A stretch of DNA of 64,000 nucleotides from assembly GCA_002728715.1 (NCBI GenBank), contig PBVQ01000014.1, positions 1 to 64,000 of the forward strand, in the 5' to 3' direction. The notes under the pieces were generated by a model. That model did no database searches, had not been told where the DNA came from, and saw nothing but the letters and a program-made list of their open reading frames with translations. The position numbers and the translations under genes were made by a program. Below, piece by piece: positions 1 through 8,526 of the stretch. Origin of the DNA: Dehalococcoidia bacterium. GTDB taxonomy: Bacteria > Chloroflexota > Dehalococcoidia > Lucifugimonadales > Lucifugimonadaceae. Position 1 is the first letter of the stretch; each line of letters begins with the position of its first letter.

Positions 1-1286
1 CTGCCAGATAAAACTATAAAATGTTTTTTACCATCTTCAAGAAAACTAAGTTTAGATGGAGCATGCATTTTATACTTATTATAATTGTCATTATTTTGTA
101 ACCAAAATTCGTCATTAACATAATTTATGTCTACATAAAGACCAGGTTCAGCAAAATATGTTCCTGTAATATTTTCAAGATTATTTTTTTTATTTTTACA
201 GTTTAGTTTATCTGTAATATTGTTATTTAGATTTTCTGTAAGAGTATTTATCAGAGATATAGAAAAATCATTTGGAAAATTATTAGGCCATAAATCTGAC
301 AATATGACTACACCACAATTATATCTTTTCGAAAAAACAGCATTTGAAGAGTAACCATAAATACCACCACCATGAATATATAAATTGTTATTATTATTCT
401 TATGTACCCTCCATGCATATGCTTGAGCATGATTCCAATTATCAGAAATATATATAGGCATATGCATTTCAAATAAACTATCAGGATCAAGTATTTTTCC
501 TGACTCAAAACCATCTGATGACAACTGAAATAAAATCCAATTAAGTATGTCTTCAGTGCAAGAAATCAATCCTCCTGCTCCAATCATAGAATGCATTTCT
601 ATAAAATCTTCTCTAATCAGTTTATTTAATTCAAAAGAAAATTTATTTCCTGAAATGAGATTTTTTTTATCATTCTCAGAAAGATAAAAAAAAGTATTCT
701 TAAGACCAAGCGGTTCAAGAATTTCATCCTTTAAATATTTTTCTAATGGCATTTGACTTATTTTCTCAATTAAAATTCCTAAAAGACAGTAAGCTAAATT
801 AGAATATTTCCACTGAACATCCTGTTGGGCTACAATATCAATTTCTGAAAGACTATCAATAAGTTCATTCTTCGTTATAAATTTTTTAGTCTCCCAGCTA
901 TTAAATTTATGCTCTGTAGACAAACCTGAATAGTGAGTTAGCATTCTCTTAATAGTTACTTTCTCTAAAGTACCTGAAGTGGAACTAGCTACTGTAAAAT
1001 CAGGCATATGAATCAATAATGGATCATCTAGGGTAAGTCTCCCTAAATCTCTTAGTTGTAAAATTGCAGCAGCAATAAATGTTTTTGTTATAGAAGCAAC
1101 ACGAAAAAGACTATTTTTACTTATGTATTTATTATGAGATAATTTTTTATTAGCTATAGTATAGGACGAAAAAAATTTTTGAGTCCCATTATAAATACCT
1201 ACTGAAAAATTTTGTGGCAATGAATTTTCTGAAAAATTATTAGCATAATTTTCTTCAATTAAGGCTTGATAATTTATTTTGGTCAT
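1..1286 (-). CDS. Serine hydrolase of the beta-lactamase (class C / esterase) family, 3' end cut by window edge
   Basis: The minus-strand frame is open from an ATG at 1286 to the left edge, giving 428 codons with no stop, so the C-terminus lies outside the window. The beta-lactamase-fold active-site motifs are present: S65-I-T-K68 (SxxK), Y161-S-N163 (YxN) and H305-G-G-G. Residues from about 370 resemble the small beta-barrel domain found after the catalytic domain in many of these esterases and peptidases. There is no clear signal peptide, so a cytoplasmic esterase or peptidase is more likely than an antibiotic-degrading lactamase. The gene is divergent from the small membrane-protein gene at 1364. 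The substrate cannot be read from sequence. Confidence 0.9.
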   Translation of the reverse strand, partial: MTKINYQALIEENYANNFSENSLPQNFSVGIYNGTQKFFSSYTIANKKLSHNKYISKNSLFRVASITKTFIAAAILQLRDLGRLTLDDPLLIHMPDFTVASSTSGTLEKVTIKRMLTHYSGLSTEHKFNSWETKKFITKNELIDSLSEIDIVAQQDVQWKYSNLAYCLLGILIEKISQMPLEKYLKDEILEPLGLKNTFFYLSENDKKNLISGNKFSFELNKLIREDFIEMHSMIGAGGLISCTEDILNWILFQLSSDGFESGKILDPDSLFEMHMPIYISDNWNHAQAYAWRVHKNNNNNLYIHGGGIYGYSSNAVFSKRYNCGVVILSDLWPNNFPNDFSISLINTLTENLNNNITDKLNCKNKKNNLENITGTYFAEPGLYVDINYVNDEFWLQNNDNYNKYKMHAPSKLSFLEDGKKHFIVLSG

Positions 1287-1363
1287 AGTTTTTATATAAT
1301 TTTTAAATATAATATCTATTATGAATTTTAAATTAAATTAATCAATATTGAAAATAGATTAGT

Positions 1364-1576
1364 ATGAATAATATTATAGAAAATATAAAATTATTTCCTG
1401 AAAGAAATAATGGAATCACATTCATGATAATTAGTATTATATTTTCAATATTATTACTAATTTATTTATCTGCTGGCATAGCTTTTGATCGAAGCATTGA
1501 AAGAGCCAATATTGGACAAGATGGTGAAAAGCAATGGTGGGAAGATCAAATTCTTTATATTTGTCCACTTCATTAG
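1364..1576 (+). CDS. Small single-span membrane protein, unknown
   Basis: This encodes 70 residues with one strongly hydrophobic segment (about residues 19-39) flanked by a polar N-terminus and an acidic, tryptophan-containing C-terminus (QWWEDQ near residues 57-62). The stop is 6 bp before the start of the MFS transporter gene, so the two are probably co-transcribed. No Shine-Dalgarno sequence is visible before the ATG, and I recognise no family. It could be an accessory peptide of the transporter or a chance open frame. The intergenic region upstream (1287-1363) is very AT-rich and would hold the divergent promoters. Confidence 0.4.
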   Translation: MNNIIENIKLFPERNNGITFMIISIIFSILLLIYLSAGIAFDRSIERANIGQDGEKQWWEDQILYICPLH

Positions 1577-1582
1577 GTAATA

Positions 1583-2839
1583 ATGGAAAAAATTCTTAAA
1601 AATCACAATATATACCATTATGCATGGATAATTGTCCTTATTTGTGCCGTTGTACAAATGGTAGGCGCTGCCATAAGAATAGGCTTTGGGGTACTAGTAG
1701 ATCCTTTAGTAGAAATATTTGGATGGTCATCAGGATCCATTGGACTAGCATACGCTCTTATGTCGATTATTACAGCATTTTCATCACCTATTGCAGGCTT
1801 ACTTTGTTTCAAAATAGGTTGTAAAAAAACAATGATATGGGGAACAATACTATTTTTTATTGGAATGATTTGGATATCTCAGATTAGTCAAATATGGGAA
1901 TTATATATATCATACGGATTAGTTTTTGGAGTTGCTCAAGCCTTTTTATTAGTTCCAGCTGTACCTATTGTTTCAAATTGGTTTGATAAATATCTTGGAT
2001 TAGGTACTGGATTAATGATGGGGGCATGGAGTTTAGGACCAGCAATATCAGTTCAAATACTAGCAATATTTTTCGAAATATATGGATGGAGAGACTCATT
2101 TATAATCATAGGTATTACTGGCACATTAGTTCTTTTGATATTTTTATTTTTTCTAAAAGACACTCCTGAGGAAATAAAAAAACTTCCGTATGGTTTTTTT
2201 GAAAAAAAGAAAAGCATAAAAAATAGAAATTTTTCTCTTTTGGAACAAAAAAATATACAAAGACTAATTTATAAAAAAAATGAGTTTTGGAATCTTATAA
2301 ATATTCATTTCTTGGGCTGTGTAAGTCATTCGATCATTCTTGTTGGAATTATACCGATGGGGATAAATGCAGGGTTATCTAGTTTAACTGCAGCAGGTCT
2401 TCTTACAACATTATCAATAATAAGTATTATTAGCAGGGTAATAACCCCAATTATTGCAGATAAATATGGCTCAAAACCAATAATGTTTTTTAGCCTATTT
2501 GGACAAGGAGTTGGCGTATTGATTCTTCTTAATGCAACACAGATATGGGAATTTTATACTTTTGCTGTTTTATGGGCCATACCATATGGTGGAGAAGGAG
2601 CAGCATTCCCAATTATAAATCGTCAATATTTTGGGAAATTTCCAATTGGCACAACGTATGGATGGCAGGTATTTGGAGCTGGATTAGGTATGGCACTAGG
2701 AGGGATATTACCTGGTATTATTTATGACTTGAATAATAGCTATAATTTAGCTATTATTTTATCAGCTTTATTTAGTATTTTTGCTTCAATAATAATTTTA
2801 TTCTTGAAAAATACAAAAAAAGAAATTATACCTACATAA
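1583..2839 (+). CDS. MFS transporter, monocarboxylate/oxalate-formate antiporter-like
   Basis: This 418-residue protein has about 12 hydrophobic segments in two halves separated by a basic cytoplasmic loop (about residues 190-225, rich in Lys), the usual major facilitator layout. The loop between the second and third membrane segments carries an MFS motif A-like stretch (GLLCFKIGCKKTM, about residues 72-84). Overall character (FGWSSGSIGLAYAL early, SNWFDKYLGLGTGLMMG around 130) resembles MFS carriers of small organic anions. It follows the small membrane protein by 6 bp and precedes a DUF1028 gene by 20 bp, suggesting one transcript. The substrate is unknown; a carboxylate is a guess from family resemblance and from the ThDP enzyme nearby. 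Confidence 0.85.
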   Translation: MEKILKNHNIYHYAWIIVLICAVVQMVGAAIRIGFGVLVDPLVEIFGWSSGSIGLAYALMSIITAFSSPIAGLLCFKIGCKKTMIWGTILFFIGMIWISQISQIWELYISYGLVFGVAQAFLLVPAVPIVSNWFDKYLGLGTGLMMGAWSLGPAISVQILAIFFEIYGWRDSFIIIGITGTLVLLIFLFFLKDTPEEIKKLPYGFFEKKKSIKNRNFSLLEQKNIQRLIYKKNEFWNLINIHFLGCVSHSIILVGIIPMGINAGLSSLTAAGLLTTLSIISIISRVITPIIADKYGSKPIMFFSLFGQGVGVLILLNATQIWEFYTFAVLWAIPYGGEGAAFPIINRQYFGKFPIGTTYGWQVFGAGLGMALGGILPGIIYDLNNSYNLAIILSALFSIFASIIILFLKNTKKEIIPT

Positions 2840-2859
2840 GTTTATATAGGACGACCAAT

Positions 2860-3573
2860 TTGACATATACAATAATGGGTGTAGATAGAAAAAACTCAAG
2901 AATAGGAATAGCAATTGCTACTTATTCATTAGCCGTGGGATCAACATGTCCTCAATTAGTTGAAAATAAATATGCTATAACTTCTCAGGCATCAACAAAT
3001 CCACTTATTGGAGAAAAAATAGCCAAAATAATTAAAACAAAAGATCCGGAATTAGCCATCAATGAAATCCTAAATAAGGATAAATTTCAAGAATATCGTC
3101 AGATAGCAGTTTTATCCTTAAATGGTGATAAATATACTCATACAGGTTCAAAAACAAAGTATTTCAAAGGATCGATTAAAAGTAAAAATTCTATTGCAAT
3201 AGGGAACTTTTTATATAACGAAAAAGTTCTTATAAATATGATGAAATCATTTGAAGAAAATTCTGAATATGAACTAGGTGAGAGACTCATAAAAAGTTTA
3301 ATCGCAGGGAAAAAATCAGGAGGACAATCTGGAAGTGACGGTCAACATTTACCAGAAAGATCAGCATGTTTGATGATAGGCTCAAAAGATGAAATTTTTC
3401 CAATTGATATAAGAGTAGATTTCTCAGATAAGCCTATTGAGGAATTGTCAAAAGCCTTTAAAAAATATAAAAAAATGCATGATTATTATCTTGCAAGAGC
3501 ATTAGAACCTTCAAAAATACCATCACAAGATGATTGGGTAAAAAAACTTAAATCAATTAATAAAGATAAATAA
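2860..3573 (+). CDS. DUF1028 family protein (Ntn-hydrolase-like)
   Basis: The 237-residue product matches the DUF1028 pattern. The N-terminus reads as the family's self/activity strand (MGVDRKNSRIGIAIATYSLAVGS), followed by an SQASTNP segment, an EYRQIAVLSLNG segment, a conserved GN after the TG turn, and a C-terminal GGQSGSDGQ followed by ERSACLMI, which corresponds to the GGDxRGxQSAAL signature. The family has an Ntn-hydrolase-type fold, but its substrate is poorly defined. A TTG start at 2860 fits the family N-terminus. The gene lies 20 bp after the MFS gene, so an uptake-plus-hydrolysis unit is possible but unproven. Confidence 0.85.
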   Translation: MTYTIMGVDRKNSRIGIAIATYSLAVGSTCPQLVENKYAITSQASTNPLIGEKIAKIIKTKDPELAINEILNKDKFQEYRQIAVLSLNGDKYTHTGSKTKYFKGSIKSKNSIAIGNFLYNEKVLINMMKSFEENSEYELGERLIKSLIAGKKSGGQSGSDGQHLPERSACLMIGSKDEIFPIDIRVDFSDKPIEELSKAFKKYKKMHDYYLARALEPSKIPSQDDWVKKLKSINKDK

Positions 3574-3588
3574 AGTATAAAAATAAAT

Positions 3589-3612
3589 AAATACTAAATA
3601 TAATTAGTATTT
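3589..3612. promoter_or_regulatory. Inverted repeat upstream of the ThDP enzyme gene
   Basis: A 9-bp perfect inverted repeat (AAATACTAA and TTAGTATTT) flanks a 6-base loop in the 72-bp gap between the DUF1028 and ThDP-enzyme genes. No U-run follows, so it is not a good intrinsic terminator. It lies just upstream of a TATAAT at 3622-3627, so an operator is the better guess. An AAGGA ribosome binding site at 3636-3640 precedes the ATG at 3646. Confidence 0.35.
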
Positions 3613-3645
3613 GTAGAATAGTATAATTTAACATAAAGGATAATT

Positions 3646-5307
3646 ATGACAAATATCTCTGGAAAACACGCTCTACTTAAAATGCTTCAAAAAGAAGGTG
3701 TAAACTATATGTTTGGCAATCCTGGGACAAGCGAAGCACCAATGATGGCAATAATGAATGAATATCCATCTATTGAGTATATTCTTGTTTTGCAAGAAGG
3801 AGTTGCTGTTGGTTTAGCTGAGGGATATGCAAGAGCATCAAAAAAAGTTCCTTTTGTAAGTTTACATATCGATAATGGAATGGCAAATGGGCTTTCACTA
3901 ATGATTGATCAGTTATACTCTGGGACACCTATGGTAATGACAGCAGGAAATAAAGATATTAGAAAAATGGCAGCAGGTAGGTCAGATTTAGCAGATATGG
4001 CAAGACCTTTTGCTAAATGGAGCACAGAAATTACTCATGCCGAACAAGTTCCATCAGTTATAAGAAGAGCTTTTCAGGAAGCAAAAACTCCTCCAACTGG
4101 CCCAACGTTTGTCTCAATGTCGCAAAATGCTTTTGATGATGTTGCTAATGTTAATTTGATTCCATCTTCCGATGTACATATATCTACAAATATAGATGAT
4201 AAAACATCAGAAGAAATATGCGATATGATAATGCCATCTAAAAAACCAATCCTAATAGTTGGTGATAGAATATCTCAAACTAATGCTGTTGATGAAGCCG
4301 TAAAACTTGCAGAAATTGCAGGGATGAGAGTATACGGACACAACTCATCTGAAGTTAATTTCCCCGCTAATCATTCATTATGGCAAGGCAACTTAAATAT
4401 GCGAACTATTGAAGCTGTCACAGCTGTAAAAAATGCTGATTTAATTCTTGCCGTAGGATGCCCAGTCTTTGAGGACTTCTTTTTTCAAAAAGGAGAATTT
4501 GTTAGCCCTAATACCAAACTAATTCATATTGATATAAATAACAATGAGATTGGTAAATCTGAACCGACTGATATTGGGATAATTGCATCACCTAAAAATG
4601 CAATGAAAAAATTATTTGAAAATCTTGAGTCACTTATGACAGGTCCGTACAGAGAAGCATCATCTTTTAGAGCAATAGAAGCAAAATATGAGAGTGATAC
4701 ACGAAAAGAAAATCACAAAAATCTTGTCAACCAAGAAATGAAAAATGGACACGCTATGTCATCAGCGAAAATGCTAGATGAGCTAGCAAAAGCACTTCCT
4801 GAACAAAGCTCAGTATTTAATGATGGTGTAAGTAATAGCCAACTTTTATTTGAATCTATGCTCCCATCTACACAAGGATCATATTATGGATGTAGAGGGC
4901 AAGCAATTGGTTGGGGAATTGGTGCCACAATGGGTATGAAGCTTGGAGACCCATCGAAAGCTGCAGTTGGAGTAATTGGTGATGGTAGCGCAATTATGAC
5001 AATTCAAGGTTTATGGACAGCTGCAAATTCTAAAATACCATCCATATTTGTGATATGTAATAATTCATCTTACAGGGTACTTAAGATTAACATGAATCAT
5101 TACCACAGATTAAATAATTTTGATCCTCCAAAATCATATTTTGCAATGGATTTTCATCATGAGATAAATTTTGCTGAACAAGCAAAAGCTTATGGGATCA
5201 ATGGTGTAAGAATAGAAAACCCTGCAGAGATTAATAGCACACTAAATAAAGCAATTGATTCTGGAGAACCAACAGTAATAGATATGATAATTGATGGTTC
5301 TATATAA
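3646..5307 (+). CDS. ThDP-dependent decarboxylase, benzoylformate-decarboxylase-like
   Basis: This 553-residue protein has the three-domain ThDP enzyme layout: Pyr domain, central domain and PP domain. The cofactor-activating glutamate is E51 (LQEG), and H74 (SLHID) lies where benzoylformate decarboxylase has its catalytic His70. GNPGTSE near residues 24-30 matches the family's GNPGSNE, with Thr for Ser. The PP-domain motif runs from GDGSA to CNNSS (about residues 445-473). Such enzymes decarboxylate 2-oxo acids or act as carboligases; the substrate here is unknown. The gene has a good ribosome binding site and ends only 9 bp before phytoene synthase, so it may share a transcript with the carotenoid genes. 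Confidence 0.85.
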   Translation: MTNISGKHALLKMLQKEGVNYMFGNPGTSEAPMMAIMNEYPSIEYILVLQEGVAVGLAEGYARASKKVPFVSLHIDNGMANGLSLMIDQLYSGTPMVMTAGNKDIRKMAAGRSDLADMARPFAKWSTEITHAEQVPSVIRRAFQEAKTPPTGPTFVSMSQNAFDDVANVNLIPSSDVHISTNIDDKTSEEICDMIMPSKKPILIVGDRISQTNAVDEAVKLAEIAGMRVYGHNSSEVNFPANHSLWQGNLNMRTIEAVTAVKNADLILAVGCPVFEDFFFQKGEFVSPNTKLIHIDINNNEIGKSEPTDIGIIASPKNAMKKLFENLESLMTGPYREASSFRAIEAKYESDTRKENHKNLVNQEMKNGHAMSSAKMLDELAKALPEQSSVFNDGVSNSQLLFESMLPSTQGSYYGCRGQAIGWGIGATMGMKLGDPSKAAVGVIGDGSAIMTIQGLWTAANSKIPSIFVICNNSSYRVLKINMNHYHRLNNFDPPKSYFAMDFHHEINFAEQAKAYGINGVRIENPAEINSTLNKAIDSGEPTVIDMIIDGSI

Positions 5308-5316
5308 TTTTTTCAC

Positions 5317-6330
5317 ATGGAATACATAAATAAGGAAAAAGCAAAATTAGTTTGGACTCAAAATGTTTGGGAAGAAAAACATTTTGAGGCTAAGAAAAAA
5401 GTACTTGAATTTCCAAATGATAGTGCAAATATAGATCATGCGTCAAGATGGGGCAAAGTGATTTTAAAAAAATTCAGTTCATCATTTTATACAGTTACCA
5501 GACTGCTTCCTGAAAAGAAAAAAAAAGATGTTCAAATTATTTATGCAGCAGTTAGGTATCCTGATGAAGTTGTAGATTCTTTTAACCTTTCAAAGGCTGA
5601 AAAAATTCAAATCTTAAAACGATTCGAAATAGACTTCGTTAAATCTAAAAATTATAAAAATATTTACGAAATGCTAAATAATAATATTTCTTTAACAATT
5701 GCAGGATTTAGAGATGTATGTAATCGTTATAAAATTCCAGAAAAATACTACATAGCTTTCCTTGATGCCATGAAAAAAGACATTGAGCCTAGTGAATATA
5801 AAGACTGGAAAGACCTTATAGATAATTACATTTTTGGTTCAGCAACTGTGGTTGGATACTTTCTTTCATACGTATATGGACATTCAAAAAATTCATCACT
5901 AGAAGAATGTATGGAAACCTCTAAGTCATTAGCAATAGCACTACAGTTAACTAACTTTGCAAGAGATGTTTCTGAAGATTCTATTAGAGGAAGATGCTAT
6001 CTTCCTCAAAACCAAAAAAATAATAAAAATCAAATTATTTATCATGGAGTAATAAACAAAAATATTGATGATATAATTTCATCAAAACTCTTATTAGCAA
6101 CAGAAGCTAAAAAATGGTATGAAAAATGTTCTAATAGAATAGATAATTTTACAGAAGATAGCAGATTAGCAATTCAAGCCTGTCATACATTATATTCAAA
6201 ATTAAATAATAAAATTATTAAACAGAAAAATAATTTTCAACGAGAAAGTTTATCAGTAGTAGAAAAAATTTCTATTATACCTAAAAAGCAATATTTGAAA
6301 TTAGCTATAGCATTAGTAATGAATAAATGA
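5317..6330 (+). CDS. crtB: Phytoene/squalene synthase family protein (CrtB/CrtM type)
   Basis: The enzyme condenses two prenyl diphosphates head to head, giving phytoene from GGPP or a C30 product from FPP. Both Asp-rich motifs are present: D83-E-V-V-D87 after YAAVRYP, and D216-V-S-E-D220 within LQLTNFARDVSED, followed by RGRCYLP. The length of 337 residues is slightly above the usual 290-310 because of an N-terminal extension of about 40 residues. This is the first carotenoid gene of the operon, and its stop overlaps the next start (ATGA at 6327). C40 versus C30 specificity cannot be decided from sequence; CruF and the lack of HpnCDE-type genes favour C40. Confidence 0.9.
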   Translation: MEYINKEKAKLVWTQNVWEEKHFEAKKKVLEFPNDSANIDHASRWGKVILKKFSSSFYTVTRLLPEKKKKDVQIIYAAVRYPDEVVDSFNLSKAEKIQILKRFEIDFVKSKNYKNIYEMLNNNISLTIAGFRDVCNRYKIPEKYYIAFLDAMKKDIEPSEYKDWKDLIDNYIFGSATVVGYFLSYVYGHSKNSSLEECMETSKSLAIALQLTNFARDVSEDSIRGRCYLPQNQKNNKNQIIYHGVINKNIDDIISSKLLLATEAKKWYEKCSNRIDNFTEDSRLAIQACHTLYSKLNNKIIKQKNNFQRESLSVVEKISIIPKKQYLKLAIALVMNK

Positions 6331-7787
6331 AAAATAAACTATTTATAATCGGTGGAGGAATGGGAGGTATATCTGCGGGTTTATACCTATCTAAAAGTGA
6401 TTATGAAATTCATATTTTTGAAGCAAATAGTACTTTAGGAGGAAGAGCAAATATCCTAGATTTAGATGGTTTTATATTTGATACAGGACCGTCATTACTA
6501 AATTATCCTTGGGTTTTTGATGATTTATATCAATTTGTTGGAACTTCCTTAAATGAAGAATTAGAGTTACAAAAAATTGACCCTGCAATTAAGTATTATT
6601 GGCCAGACGGAGAAACATTTCAACTTTCATCAGACTTAACAAAACTTTCACAAGAATGCATAAGGTTAGATTCAAGAGATGGAATAGGTCTATTAAATTT
6701 TCTATCTGATGCAAGAAAAAAATATAGTGTTTCATTTGATAATTTAGTAACTCAAAATACCCAGTCTCCACTTAAGTGGTTCTTTTCCGCTGGACTAAGA
6801 AATATACTAAAACTAGGTTTATTTAGGTCAATGGAATCACAACTTAGATTGCATTTTAAGAATAAAAAAATAATTGAAGCATTTGGTTCATACGCCATGT
6901 ACTTGGGCGGAGCCCCACATGACTTGCCAGGAATTTTTTCTATATTACCATTTGGAGAGCTTGAATACGGATTATGGCTACCAAAAGGAGGAATGTATAA
7001 ATTAGTTGAATCTCTAGAAAAATCTCTTATCAAACAAGGTGTGAAAATACATAAAAATACTAAGATAAAAAATATAATTAAAGAAAAAAATCATGTCAAA
7101 GGAATCACATTACTAAATGATCAAAAATTGTACTGTGATCAAATAATTTCTAATGTAGATTTACCGACAACTATGGATAAATTGCTTGGCGAAAAAAAAT
7201 TCAAATCGCCTAAAATGACGCCAGGAGTAATAACATATTACTTGGGAATAAATAAAAAATTAAATAATTTGGAACATCATAGAGTTTTTTTTCCAAAAAA
7301 TACAAAATTTGCATATGAAGAAATTATGAAAAATAATAATATACCTGAAGATATTCCGTTTTATATCTCAGTAGCTTCTAATAATGATGAGTCATTAGCA
7401 CCAGAAAATAAATCCGGTGTATTTATACTTATCCCTGTACCATTAAAAAACAAAGATTATTCATGGGATGAAGTTAGTGAAAAACTACTTAATAAGGTGT
7501 TATTAAGGTTAAGGAAACATGAGATTATAATCAACAAAAAAGATATTATAAATAAAGAAATTATTTCTCCAAAAAAATGGAAAGATTTATTTGGCCTATA
7601 TAAAGGCTCTGCTTTTGGCGCTTCACATAACCTATTTCAAGTTGGTCCATTTCGAAATTCAAATAAATCCAAAAAATATAAAAATCTATTTTTTGTTGGA
7701 GCATCTACAACACCTGGAACGGGGTTACCAATGTGTGTACTTAGCGGGAAAATGGTTTCAGAAAGAGTATTACAAAACAATGAATAA
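6327..7787 (+). CDS. crtI: CrtI-type carotenoid desaturase (first copy)
   Basis: This is an FAD-dependent phytoene desaturase-family flavoprotein of 486 residues. The N-terminal dinucleotide-binding motif GGGMGGISAGLYL (residues 9-21) is followed by an acidic strand end and LGGRAN, then FDTGPSLLN, all typical of CrtI/CrtN/CrtD. The C-terminal FAD-contact segment reads VGASTTPGTGLPMCVLSGK. It overlaps crtB by 4 bp and the alpha/beta hydrolase gene by 8 bp. Together with the copy at 9648 it probably covers the stepwise desaturations (phytoene to lycopene, and a later 3,4-desaturation). Which copy does which step cannot be told from sequence. Confidence 0.88.
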   Translation: MKNKLFIIGGGMGGISAGLYLSKSDYEIHIFEANSTLGGRANILDLDGFIFDTGPSLLNYPWVFDDLYQFVGTSLNEELELQKIDPAIKYYWPDGETFQLSSDLTKLSQECIRLDSRDGIGLLNFLSDARKKYSVSFDNLVTQNTQSPLKWFFSAGLRNILKLGLFRSMESQLRLHFKNKKIIEAFGSYAMYLGGAPHDLPGIFSILPFGELEYGLWLPKGGMYKLVESLEKSLIKQGVKIHKNTKIKNIIKEKNHVKGITLLNDQKLYCDQIISNVDLPTTMDKLLGEKKFKSPKMTPGVITYYLGINKKLNNLEHHRVFFPKNTKFAYEEIMKNNNIPEDIPFYISVASNNDESLAPENKSGVFILIPVPLKNKDYSWDEVSEKLLNKVLLRLRKHEIIINKKDIINKEIISPKKWKDLFGLYKGSAFGASHNLFQVGPFRNSNKSKKYKNLFFVGASTTPGTGLPMCVLSGKMVSERVLQNNE

Positions 7788-8526
7788 AAAAATATATTGC
7801 AAAAAATTTGGTTCAGGTCCCAAAAAATATGTTGGTATTTCAGGTTGGGGTGGTAATAATAATACATACACTCCAATCATCAAATATCTTCCTAAAGATG
7901 TTTCTTTTACAAGTTTTGATATACAAGGATTTGGAAAATCAAAAGATCCTGATGAATGGAATATACAAAATATTTGCAGTGAGATAATTGATGAGTTAGG
8001 AATTAATGAAAAAACCAACTTAGTAGGTAATTGTACAGGTGGGGTTTTAGGTTTGGAAATTTCAAAGTTACTAAACTATAAAGTTAATAAATTAGTAATG
8101 ATTGATCCTTTTATTTACACACCTTGGTATTTTTTACTTTTAGTTAACAAATATTTTGGTGAAAGGGCCTATATGGCTACTTTCGCATCAAAAACAGGAA
8201 GATACATAAGTAATTTATTACTCAAATCAAAAAGAAATGAAGATACTAACTTAACTGAGCATTTCGCAGATATGAACCATAAAAATTCATATAGCTTTTT
8301 AAGAATGATGCATAATCACCCAGGATTGAAAATATTTTCAGATCTAGATAATAGTTTGTCCATAATACACGGAGATAAAACCTTTAAGGCCGTAAAACGT
8401 TCAATATCAAAAATCAAATACCAAATAAATCATACTAAAATATTTGAAGTTAAAAATGCTGGGCACCTTCCTATTGAAGACCAGCCTGAGATGGTAGCGA
8501 AATTTATTTTTAATAATAATGAATAA
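7780..8526 (+). CDS. Alpha/beta hydrolase with Cys in the nucleophile position
   Basis: The 248-residue single-domain alpha/beta hydrolase starts at the ATG at 7780, whose TGA-overlapping position is typical of this operon. A longer open frame back to 7591 lies inside crtI and is not supported. The nucleophile elbow reads G83-N-C85-T-G87, with cysteine where serine is usual. The rest of a triad is present: D199 in HGDK and H229 in NAGHLP. An oxyanion-hole-like SGWGGN lies near residue 21. It sits between the first CrtI and the glycosyltransferase with overlaps on both sides. A role in acylation, deacylation or another modification of the carotenoid is possible; none is shown. Confidence 0.85.
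   Translation: MNKKIYCKKFGSGPKKYVGISGWGGNNNTYTPIIKYLPKDVSFTSFDIQGFGKSKDPDEWNIQNICSEIIDELGINEKTNLVGNCTGGVLGLEISKLLNYKVNKLVMIDPFIYTPWYFLLLVNKYFGERAYMATFASKTGRYISNLLLKSKRNEDTNLTEHFADMNHKNSYSFLRMMHNHPGLKIFSDLDNSLSIIHGDKTFKAVKRSISKIKYQINHTKIFEVKNAGHLPIEDQPEMVAKFIFNNNE

Noticed and set aside
308..514. 68-residue minus-strand frame
   Set aside because: Lies out of frame inside the partial serine hydrolase, whose motifs are clear.
7591..7779. Upstream extension of the alpha/beta hydrolase frame
   Set aside because: It is entirely within crtI and lacks hydrolase character; the start at 7780 fits the overlap pattern of the operon.
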